DNA of 64,000 nucleotides from Pseudaminobacter soli (ex Li et al. 2025) (GCF_029892515.1 NZ_JARXVF010000001.1:1860001-1924000); one strand, 5' to 3'; shown: positions 16,448 through 25,739, numbered from the stretch's first letter. A program made the numbers and translations. The notes: a model not told the origin generated them from the sequence alone.

Positions 16448-17851
16448 TCAGGCAACGCCCGCCCTTGCCAGATCCAGCCTCTCGCGGCGCAGCCAGCGCG
16501 AGAGGAGCAGCACCGCGACCACCGCGAGACCCGTGGACAGGCCGATCCAGATGCCGACGCCGTTCATGCCGAACGGGAATGCCAGGAGCAGGCCCATCGG
16601 CAGGCCGATGCCCCAATAGCCGATGGCCGCATAGATCATCGGGATCTTGGTATCGTGCAGCCCGCGCAACATGCCGGCGGCCACCGCCTGGGCGCCGTCC
16701 ACGATCTGGAACAGCCCGGCAAAGATCAGGAACGAGACCGCGAGACCGATCACGGTGGTATTGATCGGATCGGCGAGATCGATGAAAGCACCGATCAGCA
16801 TCCGCGGCCAGCAGATCATCAGCAGCGCCGCAAGCGCCATGAAGCTGACGCCCATCACGAAAGCCGTCCACCCCGCGCGACTGATGCCTTCCTCGTCGCG
16901 CGCGCCATAGGAGAGGCCGACGCGCACGGTCACCGCCTGGCTGAGACCCAGTGGGATCATGAAGCTGATCGAGGCGATCTGCATGGCAATTGCGTGCGCG
17001 GCCAGCGAGGCGGCGCCGATCATGCCCATGAACATCGCCGCCGCGTTGAAGATGGTGACCTCGAAGGCCATGATACCGGCAATCGGCATGCCGAGCTTGA
17101 GCAGCCCGAAGAAGCGCGGCCAGTCGGAGCGCCAGAAGCGTCCGAACAGCCTGTAGCGGCGGAATTTCGGCTGGACCGTCACCACGATCGCCAGACCGAC
17201 GAACATCAGCAGGCTCGACAGGCTGGTTGCCAGCCCGGAACCGGAAATGCCCATCGGTGAAAAGCCGAGATTGCCGAACATGAAGCACCAGTTGGCCAAA
17301 ACGTTGAAGCCGACCGCCATGAACACGATGGCCAGCGCCCAGCCCGGCCGCTCCAGCGCCGAGATGAAGGAGCGCAGCACGATATAGCCGTAGAAGGGCA
17401 GCAAGGCCCATTGCAGCCAGTGCACATAGTGGCCCGCCAGCCTGGCAAGCTCGGGCTCCTGCCCCATGGCGAGCAACAGCCTTTCGGCCTGCCAGAGCAG
17501 CGCCCAGATCGGGATGCAGACCAGAACCGCCAGCCACAGCCCCTGGCGCACCGTGCGGCGAATGTCGCGCACCGAATGACGCTTGCGGCCAAGCTCGGTC
17601 GCGATCATCGGCGACGTGGCCAGGATCAGGCCGAGCCCGAAGATCAGCGGCGCGAAATAGAGGCTCGAGCCCAGTGCGCCGGCAGCGAGCGTGTCGGGGC
17701 CGAGCCGCCCCATCATCATCACGTCGGTCGCGGTCATGGCTGTCTGGCCGAGATTGGTCAGCACCATCGGCCAGGCCAAAGCCAGCATCGCCCGAAATTC
17801 GAGGCGCCAAGGATTTACCGGCGCGCGGACGCCGGTTTCATTCGCAGACAT
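16448..17851 (-). CDS. MATE-family efflux transporter
   Basis: Inner-membrane multidrug/cation antiporter of about 467 residues, with roughly twelve hydrophobic segments in two similar halves, as expected for NorM-type MATE proteins. The conserved N-terminal AWPMVLTNLGQTAMTATDVMMMGRLG spans about 25-50 (quoted in parts: it carries the typical TxDxxMxGRLG pattern). The ATG at 17851 is preferred to the TTG at 17956, which would add a basic, non-conserved leader. Substrate unknown. It lies between pncB and an FGGY kinase on the same strand, with gaps of 158 and 194 bases, so a common transcript is possible but unproven. Confidence 0.9.
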   Translation of the reverse strand: MSANETGVRAPVNPWRLEFRAMLALAWPMVLTNLGQTAMTATDVMMMGRLGPDTLAAGALGSSLYFAPLIFGLGLILATSPMIATELGRKRHSVRDIRRTVRQGLWLAVLVCIPIWALLWQAERLLLAMGQEPELARLAGHYVHWLQWALLPFYGYIVLRSFISALERPGWALAIVFMAVGFNVLANWCFMFGNLGFSPMGISGSGLATSLSSLLMFVGLAIVVTVQPKFRRYRLFGRFWRSDWPRFFGLLKLGMPIAGIMAFEVTIFNAAAMFMGMIGAASLAAHAIAMQIASISFMIPLGLSQAVTVRVGLSYGARDEEGISRAGWTAFVMGVSFMALAALLMICWPRMLIGAFIDLADPINTTVIGLAVSFLIFAGLFQIVDGAQAVAAGMLRGLHDTKIPMIYAAIGYWGIGLPMGLLLAFPFGMNGVGIWIGLSTGLAVVAVLLLSRWLRRERLDLARAGVA

Positions 17852-18045
17852 GTTTCTAACTTTCAGGAGCGGGCGGCGACGAATGCGCACCGCCGGCCTC
17901 GTTCTTGGCGGAAAAACGGAATGGTCTTTCCGACTCTTTTGCGCTTTTTGAACCAAAGCACCGCGTGAAACAAGCCTTCACCTTGGTCAATGGTTGAGCC
18001 AGAGACGCCATTGCCGACAGATACTGTCGGCATTCTCTCAAAGTT

Positions 18046-19626
18046 CTACAGCGTTTCGAGCAGCTGCCGCTGGCGCTGCATTTTGCGAAAAACGCGATAG
18101 TCGCGTTCGAAGCGTGCACGCATTGCCGGGTTGGGCCTGCGCTCTCGCCCGGTCTGCCGCATGGCTGTGCAGGCCGCCGCCAGCGAGGGGTAAAGGCCGG
18201 CTGCAAACGCGGCCACCATGCCGGTGCCGAGCAGCACCGCATCGTCGACGACGGGCTCTACAACGGTGCAGCCGGTCGCGTCGGCGTAGAGCTCCATCAG
18301 AAGCGGGTTTTTGGTGTGTCCGCCGGTGACATGCAGCGTGTCGATGACATGGCCGCTGTCATTGAGCGTCTCGAGTATGTGGCGCATGCCGAGCGCGATG
18401 CCAACGGCCGTGCGCCAGTAGAGCCGGCACAGGCTGTCGAAGGTGGCATCCAGCGTCAGCCCCGAAATGACGCCGACCGCATGCGGATCGGCCAGCGGCG
18501 AACGGTTGCCATGGAAATCGGGCAGCACATGCAGCCGCGATGCAAAAGCCTCGCTCTCCGTCTCGCGCATCTCCATCACGCGTTCGGCGATGCGCCGGTG
18601 CGCGGCCGCATCCGGCTCGCCGCCGGCGCCATGCCAGCGGATGATATGGTCAAGCAAGGCGCCCGTCGCCGATTGACCGCCCTCGCTCATCCAGCAATCG
18701 GCAAGGGTGGCGCCGAAATAGGGTCCCCAGCCGCCGACGAAGTGGCGCGGCTCCGGTGACATCGCCATCACGCAGCTGGAGGTTCCGGCAATCAGCGCCA
18801 GATGCCGGTCTATCCCGGAGAGGTCGCCAACGAAGCCGCCCAGCACGCCGAGCGCGCCGGCATAGGCATCGATCAGTCCCGTCCCGACACGGCAGGCGGT
18901 GGTGAGGCCGAGTGCGGCGGCAGCCTCGGGCAGAAGCGGCCCGAGATCGATCCCGACCGGGCTTGCGCGCCGCGGCAGGTTCCCGCGTTCCAGGAGATCG
19001 CCAAGCCCAACCGTGTCGAGGAAGTCCGTCCGCCAACCCGGATTTTCGTGCGCCAGATAGGTCCATTTGCAGGTAAGCGTGCATTGCGAGCGGGCAAGCG
19101 AACCCGACGCCTTCCAAGCAAGGAAATCGGCCAGGTCGAAGAAATATCCGGCCTTCGACCATTGCCCCGGCAGATGGCGCTTCAGCCACATCAGCTTGGG
19201 GATCTGCATTTCGGGCGACATCACGCCGCCGACATGGTCGAGCACGCGATGCTCGGTCGCCGTGCATTCGGCAGCCTCAGTGATAGCGCGGTGGTCGAGC
19301 CAGACCACCGTGTCCCACCGATCTTCGCGGCTGGTCGAAACCGATAGCTGCTTGCCCTCGACATCGCGCATCACCAGCGAACAGGTGGCGTCGAAGGCGA
19401 TGCCCGCAATATCCTCGGCCGCCACGCCGGCCTTTTCGCGAGCAGCCCGTACTGCGACACAGACCGCGTGCCAAACATCTTCCGAATCATGCTCGGCATG
19501 GCCGGGCCTGGGCTGGTGCATGGCGATGCGGTGATCCGCGCGACCGAGCAGGGTTCCTGATGCGTCCAAAATGGCGGCGCGGGCACTGCCGGTGCCGACA
19601 TCGACGGCACAGACATAGCCCCCCAT
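18046..19626 (-). CDS. FGGY-family pentulose kinase
   Basis: Cytoplasmic ASKHA sugar kinase of about 526 residues. The N-terminal phosphate motif AVDVGTGSARAAI is at about 6-18, and the C-terminal adenosine-binding region GGHTKNPLLMELYAD is near 434-448. Overall it resembles the ribulokinase-like FGGY group (human FGGY and yeast YDR109c type), which phosphorylate ketopentoses such as D-ribulose; that specificity is family knowledge, not proven here. The start at 19626 is chosen because the conserved fold begins at once after it; an in-frame ATG at 19665 is possible. The spacing from pncA is 114 bases. Confidence 0.85.
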   Translation of the reverse strand: MGGYVCAVDVGTGSARAAILDASGTLLGRADHRIAMHQPRPGHAEHDSEDVWHAVCVAVRAAREKAGVAAEDIAGIAFDATCSLVMRDVEGKQLSVSTSREDRWDTVVWLDHRAITEAAECTATEHRVLDHVGGVMSPEMQIPKLMWLKRHLPGQWSKAGYFFDLADFLAWKASGSLARSQCTLTCKWTYLAHENPGWRTDFLDTVGLGDLLERGNLPRRASPVGIDLGPLLPEAAAALGLTTACRVGTGLIDAYAGALGVLGGFVGDLSGIDRHLALIAGTSSCVMAMSPEPRHFVGGWGPYFGATLADCWMSEGGQSATGALLDHIIRWHGAGGEPDAAAHRRIAERVMEMRETESEAFASRLHVLPDFHGNRSPLADPHAVGVISGLTLDATFDSLCRLYWRTAVGIALGMRHILETLNDSGHVIDTLHVTGGHTKNPLLMELYADATGCTVVEPVVDDAVLLGTGMVAAFAAGLYPSLAAACTAMRQTGRERRPNPAMRARFERDYRVFRKMQRQRQLLETL

Positions 19627-19740
19627 CAGCGGGCCTTCTTCCGGGCTGTTCGGCCTTGCGGCCATGTCGCGCAACGCATCATGCCGGCGAGAATAACGAC
19701 CGGCTGGTTGCACGCAAGGGCTGCAGCGGCGAGCCCGTCC

Positions 19741-20340
19741 TCAGGCAAGCTTGACGCCGGCTTCCCGCATCTGGCCCAGCATCATTTCAAGCGAGCCGCC
19801 GAGATCGATGGCGCGGCAGGCATCGAGCCGCACGGTGGTTTCGAAGCCGAGCTTCACCGCATCCAGCGCCGAATAGGCGACGCAGAAATCGGTGGCGAGG
19901 CCGACCAGCGTGATCTTGCCGATGCCGCGCTCCTTCAGAAAGCCGGCAAGGCCGGTGGGCGTGGTGCGATCGTTCTCGTAGAAGGCCGAGTAGCTGTCGA
20001 TGCCGGCGCGAAATCCCTTGCGCACGACGAGCTCGGCCTTGGTCCATTTCAGTGCCGGATGGAAGGCAGCCCCACCCGATCCCTGGATGCAGTGGTCGGG
20101 CCACAGCGTCTGCGTGCCATAGGGCATCTCGACGGTCTCGAAGGGCTCCTTGCCGGGGTGCTTCGAAGCAAAGCTGGAATGATTGGCGGGGTGCCAGTCC
20201 TGCGTCAGGATCACGTGGTCGAAGCGGCCGATCATCTCGTTGATCAAAGGCACGATCTTGTCGCCTTCGGCCACTGCCAGGTTTCCGCCCGGGCAAAAGT
20301 CGTTTTGTACGTCGATGACGATCAGTGCTTCTTCGCTCAT
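19741..20340 (-). CDS. pncA: Nicotinamidase
   Basis: Cytoplasmic isochorismatase-fold amidase of 199 residues that converts nicotinamide to nicotinate, which PncB then uses. The catalytic triad is visible as Asp10 (VIDVQNDF), Lys108 (VVRKGF) and Cys153 (ATDFCVAY). The metal site DWHPANH (48-54) and a further His in WPDHC (80-84) are present. The start is the ATG at 20340 with GGGGAAATGGA upstream; a long in-frame extension to 20514 is rejected as unlike the family. It is the first of the leftward genes 20340-14985 and diverges from the ferredoxin reductase gene. Confidence 0.95.
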   Translation of the reverse strand: MSEEALIVIDVQNDFCPGGNLAVAEGDKIVPLINEMIGRFDHVILTQDWHPANHSSFASKHPGKEPFETVEMPYGTQTLWPDHCIQGSGGAAFHPALKWTKAELVVRKGFRAGIDSYSAFYENDRTTPTGLAGFLKERGIGKITLVGLATDFCVAYSALDAVKLGFETTVRLDACRAIDLGGSLEMMLGQMREAGVKLA

Positions 20341-20701
20341 TCCATTTCCCCGAACCGGAGCGCCGAAACTCGGCCAGAAGGGGCCGCGCGTCAACTGGCT
20401 TTGCCGCTGAAAGCGGACATCAAAATCCGATGTCCCGGCGGTCCGGATGACACCCATTTGGCCGTTGTGCCGGAACTTTGCTGACGTCGCCCGAAAACCG
20501 GAAAGAGGGACCAAGGATCGCAGGCACTTTGGAAGGCTGTTCCATGCCGGCGCCTTGACCCCGATCTCCTTCGCATACTAATAAATCCGCCGCACGACAG
20601 TCTACCGTTTCGGAATTTGCGGCAGCACGCTAGGACCCTATCGTCCGGCTTCGCCAGGGGTGAAGTTTTTTGCGCCGCTTCTGGTGAAAGGCCGGATTTT
20701 C
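20341..20701. other. Divergent intergenic region pncA / fpr, no gene seen
   Basis: This 361-base region between two divergent starts must hold both promoters. I see an AT-rich patch (CATACTAATAAATC, about 20572-20585) that may be part of a promoter, but no confident -35/-10 pair, hairpin or repeat. Confidence 0.5.
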
Positions 20702-21529
20702 ATGAATACCACAGCAGCCCTCAACACTGCCGAGGCCAAGCCGCTTGCTTTCCCCATTCCGGCCAATGTCCATGCCGAGACCGTGGTTTCGGTGAAGCAC
20801 TACACCGACCGCCTGTTCTCGTTCCGCGTTACCCGGCCGCAGTCGCTGCGCTTCCGCTCGGGCGAATTCGTCATGATTGGCCTGCCCAATGCCGAGAAGC
20901 CTGTCTTCCGCGCCTATTCCGTGGCCAGCCCGGCCTGGGACGAGGAACTCGAATTCTTCTCGATCAAGGTGCCGGACGGTCCGCTGACTCAGCATCTGCA
21001 GAAGATCCAGCCGGGCGACACGATCCTGTTGCGCCCCAAGGCCACCGGCACGCTCGTGCTCGACGCGCTGACGCCGGCCAAGCGCGTGTTCATGATCTCG
21101 ACCGGCACCGGCATCGCGCCCTTCGCCAGCCTGCTGCGCGACCCCGACACCTATGAGAAGTTCGAGCAGGTCTATCTCACCCACACCTGCCGCGACGTGG
21201 CCGAACTGGCCTATGGCAAGGAGCTGGTGGCCGCGCTCGCAGAAGACCCGCTGATCGGCGAGCTGACCCATGGCCGCGTGACGCTCTATTCCACCACCAC
21301 GCGCGAAGAGTCGCCCTATATGGGCCGCATCACCGCGCTGATCGGCTCGGGCAAGTTCTACACCGACCTCGGCATCGAGAAGCTCAATCCCGAGACCGAC
21401 CGCATCATGATCTGCGGCTCGATGCATATGCTGAAGGACGTCAAGGAGTTGGCGGAAAGCCTTGGCTTCGAGGAAGGCTCGCTCAGCCATCCGAATAGCT
21501 TCGTGGTCGAGCGCGCCTTCGTCGGCTGA
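20702..21529 (+). CDS. fpr: Ferredoxin--NADP+ reductase
   Basis: Cytoplasmic FAD flavoprotein of 275 residues that passes electrons between NADPH and ferredoxin or flavodoxin, for example for oxidative-stress repair and Fe-S assembly. The FAD-binding RAYSVASP motif is at about 76-83, the NADP-binding start GTGIAPFASLLRDP at about 133-146, and a CGSMHML motif near 240. The C-terminus ends FVVERAFVG, which is the extended tail seen in bacterial subclass I enzymes. The ATG at 20702 is preferred; a GTG at 20660 would add 14 residues. Confidence 0.92.
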   Translation: MNTTAALNTAEAKPLAFPIPANVHAETVVSVKHYTDRLFSFRVTRPQSLRFRSGEFVMIGLPNAEKPVFRAYSVASPAWDEELEFFSIKVPDGPLTQHLQKIQPGDTILLRPKATGTLVLDALTPAKRVFMISTGTGIAPFASLLRDPDTYEKFEQVYLTHTCRDVAELAYGKELVAALAEDPLIGELTHGRVTLYSTTTREESPYMGRITALIGSGKFYTDLGIEKLNPETDRIMICGSMHMLKDVKELAESLGFEEGSLSHPNSFVVERAFVG

Positions 21530-21620
21530 TCTTACCGGCTCATCCCCAATGGCGCTGCGACTGGGCTCGCAGCGCCTCTATCCCCTACTCTCCTAGGCAC
21601 GAAAAAGCTCACCGAGCGGC

Positions 21621-21636
21621 ACCCCAAAGTTGGGGT
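21621..21636. promoter_or_regulatory. Perfect palindrome upstream of the Fur-family gene
   Basis: ACCCCAAAGTTGGGGT contains a 7-bp inverted repeat around AG. It lies 92 bases after fpr and about 18 bases upstream of the predicted -35 of the Fur-family gene. It may be a short hairpin at the end of the fpr transcript or an operator. No T tract follows on the plus strand beyond TTT. Confidence 0.35.
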
Positions 21637-21653
21637 TTGCCTTCGACAATCTT

Positions 21654-21682
21654 TTGCAACTGAGTGTCATCTGGCGCATAGT
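21654..21682 (+). promoter_or_regulatory. Promoter predicting a leaderless Fur-family mRNA
   Basis: TTGCAA (21654-21659) and CATAGT (21677-21682) are separated by 17 bases. The ATG at 21690 lies 7 bases after the -10, so transcription would start at or next to the start codon. No Shine-Dalgarno sequence is present, which fits a leaderless message. Confidence 0.45.
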
Positions 21683-21689
21683 TCGCGCC

Positions 21690-22121
21690 ATGGCAACGCA
21701 GAAGAATCACAAGCCCGACTACGAGAAAATGCTGCGCGTGGCAGGCGTCCGCATCACGCGGCCGCGTCGTGTCATCGTGGAGATTCTTACGAGCTGCGAA
21801 GACCATCCCGACGCCTTGGAGATCTTCAAGCGCGCCGCCGAAGTCGATTCGAGCATTTCGCTCTCGACGGTCTATCGGACCATGAAGGTGCTGGAGGGTC
21901 TGGGCGCCATCCACCGCCACGCGTTTGAAGGCGGGCCGTCGCGTTTCGAGCAGGCCGGCGGCGAACATCACGACCATTTGATCGACCTCGACACGGGCGA
22001 CGTGATCGAGTTCAAGTCCGACCGCATCGAGCATCTGCAGAACGAGATCGCCGAGGCGCTGGGCTACGACATCGTGCATCACCGGCTCGAACTCTACGGC
22101 CGCAAGCGCAAGGCCAGCTGA
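21690..22121 (+). CDS. Fur-family metal-responsive regulator
   Basis: Cytoplasmic metalloregulator of 143 residues. The N-terminal winged helix (about 10-85) includes the recognition region [15 protein letters not shown] (about 56-70). The C-terminal dimer/metal domain has [16 protein letters not shown] (about 94-109). That His-rich signature is closest to the Fur/Mur branch of Rhizobiales rather than to Irr (no heme Cys-Pro motif seen) or Zur (no paired CxxC zinc motifs). In rhizobia such proteins often sense manganese or iron; which metal is unknown. The start at 21690 has no ribosome-binding site and may be leaderless. Confidence 0.88.
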   Translation: MATQKNHKPDYEKMLRVAGVRITRPRRVIVEILTSCEDHPDALEIFKRAAEVDSSISLSTVYRTMKVLEGLGAIHRHAFEGGPSRFEQAGGEHHDHLIDLDTGDVIEFKSDRIEHLQNEIAEALGYDIVHHRLELYGRKRKAS

Positions 22122-22264
22122 GCGGCACGCGAACAATCTCCGTCGATACCCCTGCCCTGGCACTCGCCATGTCCGATCAGACAGGTTGACGCGGCCGCGG
22201 TGCGGGGCAATCATCCTTCACTAGGGGGAGATGCATTTTAGTCGCAACTCAGCGGGACATTGTA

Positions 22265-23686
22265 ATGGAAAAAGCCGAAATCGGCCTGATCGGCCTTGGC
22301 GTAATGGGCTCAAACCTGGCGCTGAACATAGCCGAGAAGGGCCATCCGGTCGCCGTCTTCAACCGGACCACCTCGCGCACCGGAGAATTCTTCGAGGCGG
22401 CAGGCAATCTGCGCGAGATGATCGTGCCTTGCACGACACTGCAGGACCTGGCGGCATCGATCCGGCCGCCGCGCCCGATCATCATCATGGTGGCCGCCGG
22501 CCAGGCCGTCGACGAACAGATCGCGGCACTTCGCAGCGTGCTTTCGGACGGCGACATCGTCATCGATGCCGGCAACGCCAATTTCCGCGACACGATCCGC
22601 CGCTTCACGGAGCTGAAGGATTCGGGCCTCACCTTCATCGGCATGGGTGTTTCGGGCGGCGAGGAAGGCGCGCGCCATGGTCCCTCGATCATGGTCGGCG
22701 GCACGCGCGATTCCTATGCGCGCGTCGAGAAGGTGCTGATCGACATTTCCGCGAAATATGAGGGCGAGCCCTGCGCCGCCTGGCTCGGACCGGACGGTGC
22801 CGGTCATTTCGTCAAAACCATCCACAACGGCATCGAATATGCCGACATGCAGATGATCGCCGAAATCTATGGCGTGCTGCGTGATGGGCTGGGCATGCAG
22901 CCCAAGGAGATCGGTGCGGTCTTCGCCGAGTGGAACAAGGGTCGGCTGAACTCGTACCTCATCGAGATCACCGCCAAGGTGCTCGTCGCCGACGATCCGC
23001 AGACCGGCCAGCCGATGGTCGACATGATCCTCGACCGCGCCGGCCAGAAGGGCACCGGCAAATGGTCGGCGATCGAAGCCCAGACGCTCGGCGTCTCGGC
23101 AACGGCGATCGAAGCGGCGGTTTCGGCGCGCATCCTGTCCTCGCTCAAGGATGAGCGGCTGGCGGCCGAGAAGGCTTATGCCATCTCCGACCTGCCGAAA
23201 TTCTCGGGCGACCGTCAGGCCATTTTGCACGACCTGGAGCTGGCATTGTTCGCCGGCAAGATTGCCGCCTATGCGCAGGGCTTTGCGGTGATGGACGCAG
23301 CTTCCAAGCAGTTCGACTGGCGGCTGCCCATGCCCACCATCGCCAAGATCTGGCGGGCCGGCTGCATCATCCGCTCGCAGTTCCTCGGCACGTTGGCCGA
23401 GGCCTTCCAGCAGAGCGGGACGCTTCCGAACCTTTTGATGGCGCCGGCTTTCATCGACATGATGAAGGAAGCGCATCCCTCGCTGCGGCGCATCCTGGCG
23501 CGCGCGGCCGAGGCCGGGTTGCCTGTGCCGGCACTGTCTTCGGCGCTGGCCTATTTCGACAGCTATCGCCAGGGCCGCGGGACATCCAACCTGATCCAGG
23601 CACAGCGCGATTTCTTCGGCGCGCATGGCTTCGAGCGCATCGATGCCAAGGGAGCCTTCCACGGCCCGTGGGGCGACAGCGGCTGA
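22265..23686 (+). CDS. gnd: 6-phosphogluconate dehydrogenase (decarboxylating)
   Basis: Cytoplasmic enzyme of 473 residues that oxidises 6-phosphogluconate to ribulose-5-phosphate with NADP+ and CO2 release. The Rossmann motif GLGVMGSNLALNI is at about 11-23, with the NADP-selecting Arg in FNRTTSR (about 36-42). The signature SGGEEGARHGPS is at about 128-139 and the catalytic region HFVKTIHNGIEYADMQ is at about 181-196. Length is full. The product is the substrate of Rpe encoded at 6153-6827. The next gene, a sugar-isomerase-like protein, follows after 39 bases on the same strand. Confidence 0.95.
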   Translation: MEKAEIGLIGLGVMGSNLALNIAEKGHPVAVFNRTTSRTGEFFEAAGNLREMIVPCTTLQDLAASIRPPRPIIIMVAAGQAVDEQIAALRSVLSDGDIVIDAGNANFRDTIRRFTELKDSGLTFIGMGVSGGEEGARHGPSIMVGGTRDSYARVEKVLIDISAKYEGEPCAAWLGPDGAGHFVKTIHNGIEYADMQMIAEIYGVLRDGLGMQPKEIGAVFAEWNKGRLNSYLIEITAKVLVADDPQTGQPMVDMILDRAGQKGTGKWSAIEAQTLGVSATAIEAAVSARILSSLKDERLAAEKAYAISDLPKFSGDRQAILHDLELALFAGKIAAYAQGFAVMDAASKQFDWRLPMPTIAKIWRAGCIIRSQFLGTLAEAFQQSGTLPNLLMAPAFIDMMKEAHPSLRRILARAAEAGLPVPALSSALAYFDSYRQGRGTSNLIQAQRDFFGAHGFERIDAKGAFHGPWGDSG

Positions 23687-23725
23687 GGGATAAACCACAA
23701 AGCGGGCGCCAAGGTGGAGGATTTC

Positions 23726-24472
23726 ATGGATTGGTCTTTCCAGCTCTACAGCGCCCGCAACTTCCAGCCCTGGCCGAACGTGCTGCAAACGCTCGCCCGG
23801 CTCGGCTACCGGCAGGTCGAAGGCTATGGCGGGATCTATGACGATCCCGCCGGCATGCGCGCTGAGCTCGACCGCAATGGCCTGGCTATGCCGAGCGGCC
23901 ACTTTCCCATCGACATGCTCGACCGCGACTTTTCCAATGTTGAGCGCATTGCCAGGACGCTTGGCATCGACCTCCTCGTCTGCCCCTATCTCGAGCCACG
24001 CGACCGGCCCTATGATGCGGCCAGCTGGCGCGAGTTCAGCAGGCGCCTTGCCAGCATCGGCAACAGGGCAACCGGGGCCGGCTTCCATCTGGCCTGGCAC
24101 AATCACGATTTCGAATTCATGCCGCTTTCGGACGGCTCGGTACCGCTGGCCCATATTCTCGACGCTGCGCCGAACATCGGCTGGGAAATCGACGTCGCCT
24201 GGACCGTGCGCGCCGGCGCCGATGTGATGGACTGGATCGAGCGTCACGGCGCCCGCATCATGGCCGTCCACGTTAAGGACATGGCCGCCGCCGGGCACGC
24301 GCGTTCGGAAGATGGCTGGACCGATGTCGGCTACGGCACCATCAACTGGCCGATGATCATCAAGGGGCTGCGCAACCGCACGCGGGCCCGCTACTACGTG
24401 CTTGAGCACGACAATCCGTCCGATTACGAACGCTTCGCACGTCGCTCGATCGAGGCGGCGACCAATTTCTGA
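23726..24472 (+). CDS. Sugar phosphate isomerase/epimerase family protein
   Basis: Cytoplasmic xylose-isomerase-like TIM-barrel protein of 248 residues. Visible landmarks are a YRQVEGYGG strand (about 29-37), HNHDFEF (about 130-136) and a metal-ligand region EIDVAWT (about 155-161), followed by AVHVKDM (about 182-188) and an EHDNPSDY C-terminal motif. These match the family of hydroxypyruvate/inosose isomerase-like enzymes that use a divalent metal. The exact substrate is unknown. The ATG at 23726 is chosen because GGAGG lies 5 bases upstream; a GTG at 23714 would overlap that site. Possible co-transcription with gnd. Confidence 0.85.
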   Translation: MDWSFQLYSARNFQPWPNVLQTLARLGYRQVEGYGGIYDDPAGMRAELDRNGLAMPSGHFPIDMLDRDFSNVERIARTLGIDLLVCPYLEPRDRPYDAASWREFSRRLASIGNRATGAGFHLAWHNHDFEFMPLSDGSVPLAHILDAAPNIGWEIDVAWTVRAGADVMDWIERHGARIMAVHVKDMAAAGHARSEDGWTDVGYGTINWPMIIKGLRNRTRARYYVLEHDNPSDYERFARRSIEAATNF

Positions 24473-24660
24473 AACCTCGGATCGCGCGCCGGAAGCGAAG
24501 GCGCTGTTGGCGACGAAGAATTGACGTCGACAACCAGGCCTGCTTGGGCCATCGTCGCGCATCGATTGCGCTCCCTCATCCAGCACTTCACGGCCACCTT
24601 CTCCCTGGTGGCCGAACGAAGCGGAAGGCCGGGTGAGAGGGTAATCTTCAAGGAGTTTCC

Positions 24661-25689
24661 ATGACCTATGTTCCGGCTGAAAACCGTTATGAAAACATGC
24701 TCTACAACCGCTGCGGACGTTCCGGCCTGAAGCTGCCGGCGGTCTCGCTGGGCCTGTGGCACAATTTCGGCGGCGACACGCCGCACGAGACCAAGCGCGC
24801 CATCTGCCGCACGGCCTTCGACCACGGCATCACGCATTTCGACCTCGCCAACAATTACGGCCCGCCCCCCGGCTCGGCCGAGACTGCCTTCGGCGAGATA
24901 CTGCGCACCGACTTTGCCGGCCATCGCGATGAGCTGATCATCTCCAGCAAGGCCGGCTACGATATGTGGCCCGGTCCTTACGGCGAATGGGGCAGCCGCA
25001 AATATGTGCTCGCCAGCCTCGACCAGAGCCTGAAGCGCATGGGCGTCGACTATGTCGACATCTTCTACTCGCACCGTTTCGACCCCGAAACGCCGTTGGA
25101 AGAGACCATGATGGCGCTGGATCATGCCGTGCGTTCGGGCAAGGCGCTCTATGTCGGCATCTCGTCCTACAATTCGCAGCGCACCCGCGAGGCCGCGCAC
25201 ATCCTGCGCGAGCTCGGCACGCCCTGCCTCATCCACCAGCCGAGCTACTCCATGCTCAATCGCTGGGTCGAGGATGACGGCCTGCTCGACACGCTGGACG
25301 GGCTCGGCGTCGGCTCGATCGTGTTCTCGCCGCTGGCGCAGGGCATGCTGACGACCAAATATCTGAAGGGCGTGCCCGAGGACAGCCGCGCGGCACAGGG
25401 CAAGTCGCTCAAGCAGAACTTCCTCAACGAGCGGACGCTGGCCAATATCCGCGCCCTGAACGAAATCGCCGCGCGCCGCGGCCAGACGCTGGCCCAGATG
25501 GCCATCGCCTGGGTGCTGCGCAAGGGCCGCGTCACCTCGGCGCTGATCGGCGCCAGCCGTCCCGAACAGGTGACCGACTGCGTCGGCGCGCTGAAAAACC
25601 TCGACTTCAGCGATGCGGAACTGGCCGAGATCGACCAGTACGCCCGCGAGGCCGACATCAACCTTTGGGCTCGCTCGGCCGAGCGCTGA
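24661..25689 (+). CDS. Aldo/keto reductase, YghZ-type glyceraldehyde-3-phosphate reductase
   Basis: Cytoplasmic NADPH-dependent oxidoreductase of 342 residues. The catalytic tetrad is visible: Asp and Tyr in FDLANNYGPPPGSAE (about 60-74), Lys in ISSKAGYD (about 96-103) and His in FYSHRFD (about 135-141). The sequence from MWPGPYGEWGSRKY onward is typical of the YghZ/GPR group, which reduces L-glyceraldehyde-3-phosphate and methylglyoxal and is also related to the potassium-channel beta-subunit fold. The preceding 188-base gap includes a degenerate CCCTCATCC-type palindromic repeat fragment (about 24570-24640). A strong bidirectional terminator follows. Confidence 0.9.
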   Translation: MTYVPAENRYENMLYNRCGRSGLKLPAVSLGLWHNFGGDTPHETKRAICRTAFDHGITHFDLANNYGPPPGSAETAFGEILRTDFAGHRDELIISSKAGYDMWPGPYGEWGSRKYVLASLDQSLKRMGVDYVDIFYSHRFDPETPLEETMMALDHAVRSGKALYVGISSYNSQRTREAAHILRELGTPCLIHQPSYSMLNRWVEDDGLLDTLDGLGVGSIVFSPLAQGMLTTKYLKGVPEDSRAAQGKSLKQNFLNERTLANIRALNEIAARRGQTLAQMAIAWVLRKGRVTSALIGASRPEQVTDCVGALKNLDFSDAELAEIDQYAREADINLWARSAER

Positions 25690-25711
25690 CATTAGCCCGA
25701 TAGCCAAAAAG

Positions 25712-25739
25712 AAAGGCCGGGATCAACCCGGCCTTTTTT
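25712..25739. terminator. Bidirectional intrinsic terminator
   Basis: AAAGGCCGGG (25712-25721), a 5-base loop and CCCGGCCTTT (25727-25736) are followed by TTT. The mirror strand is also preceded by A-rich sequence. It lies between the convergent aldo/keto reductase and prfC genes and can serve both. Confidence 0.9.

Noticed and set aside
16350-17810. A 486-codon minus-strand frame overlapping the MATE gene
   Set aside because: It is an alternative frame of the same strand; the frame 16448-17851 has the membrane pattern and MATE motifs.
22310-24586. A 758-codon open frame on the minus strand opposite gnd and the isomerase gene
   Set aside because: Antisense to two conserved genes, with biased composition and no motif.
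24570-24640. CCCTCATCC...GGTGAGAGG palindrome as a transcription terminator
   Set aside because: It matches the degenerate intergenic repeat type and has no T tract; no terminator is called.
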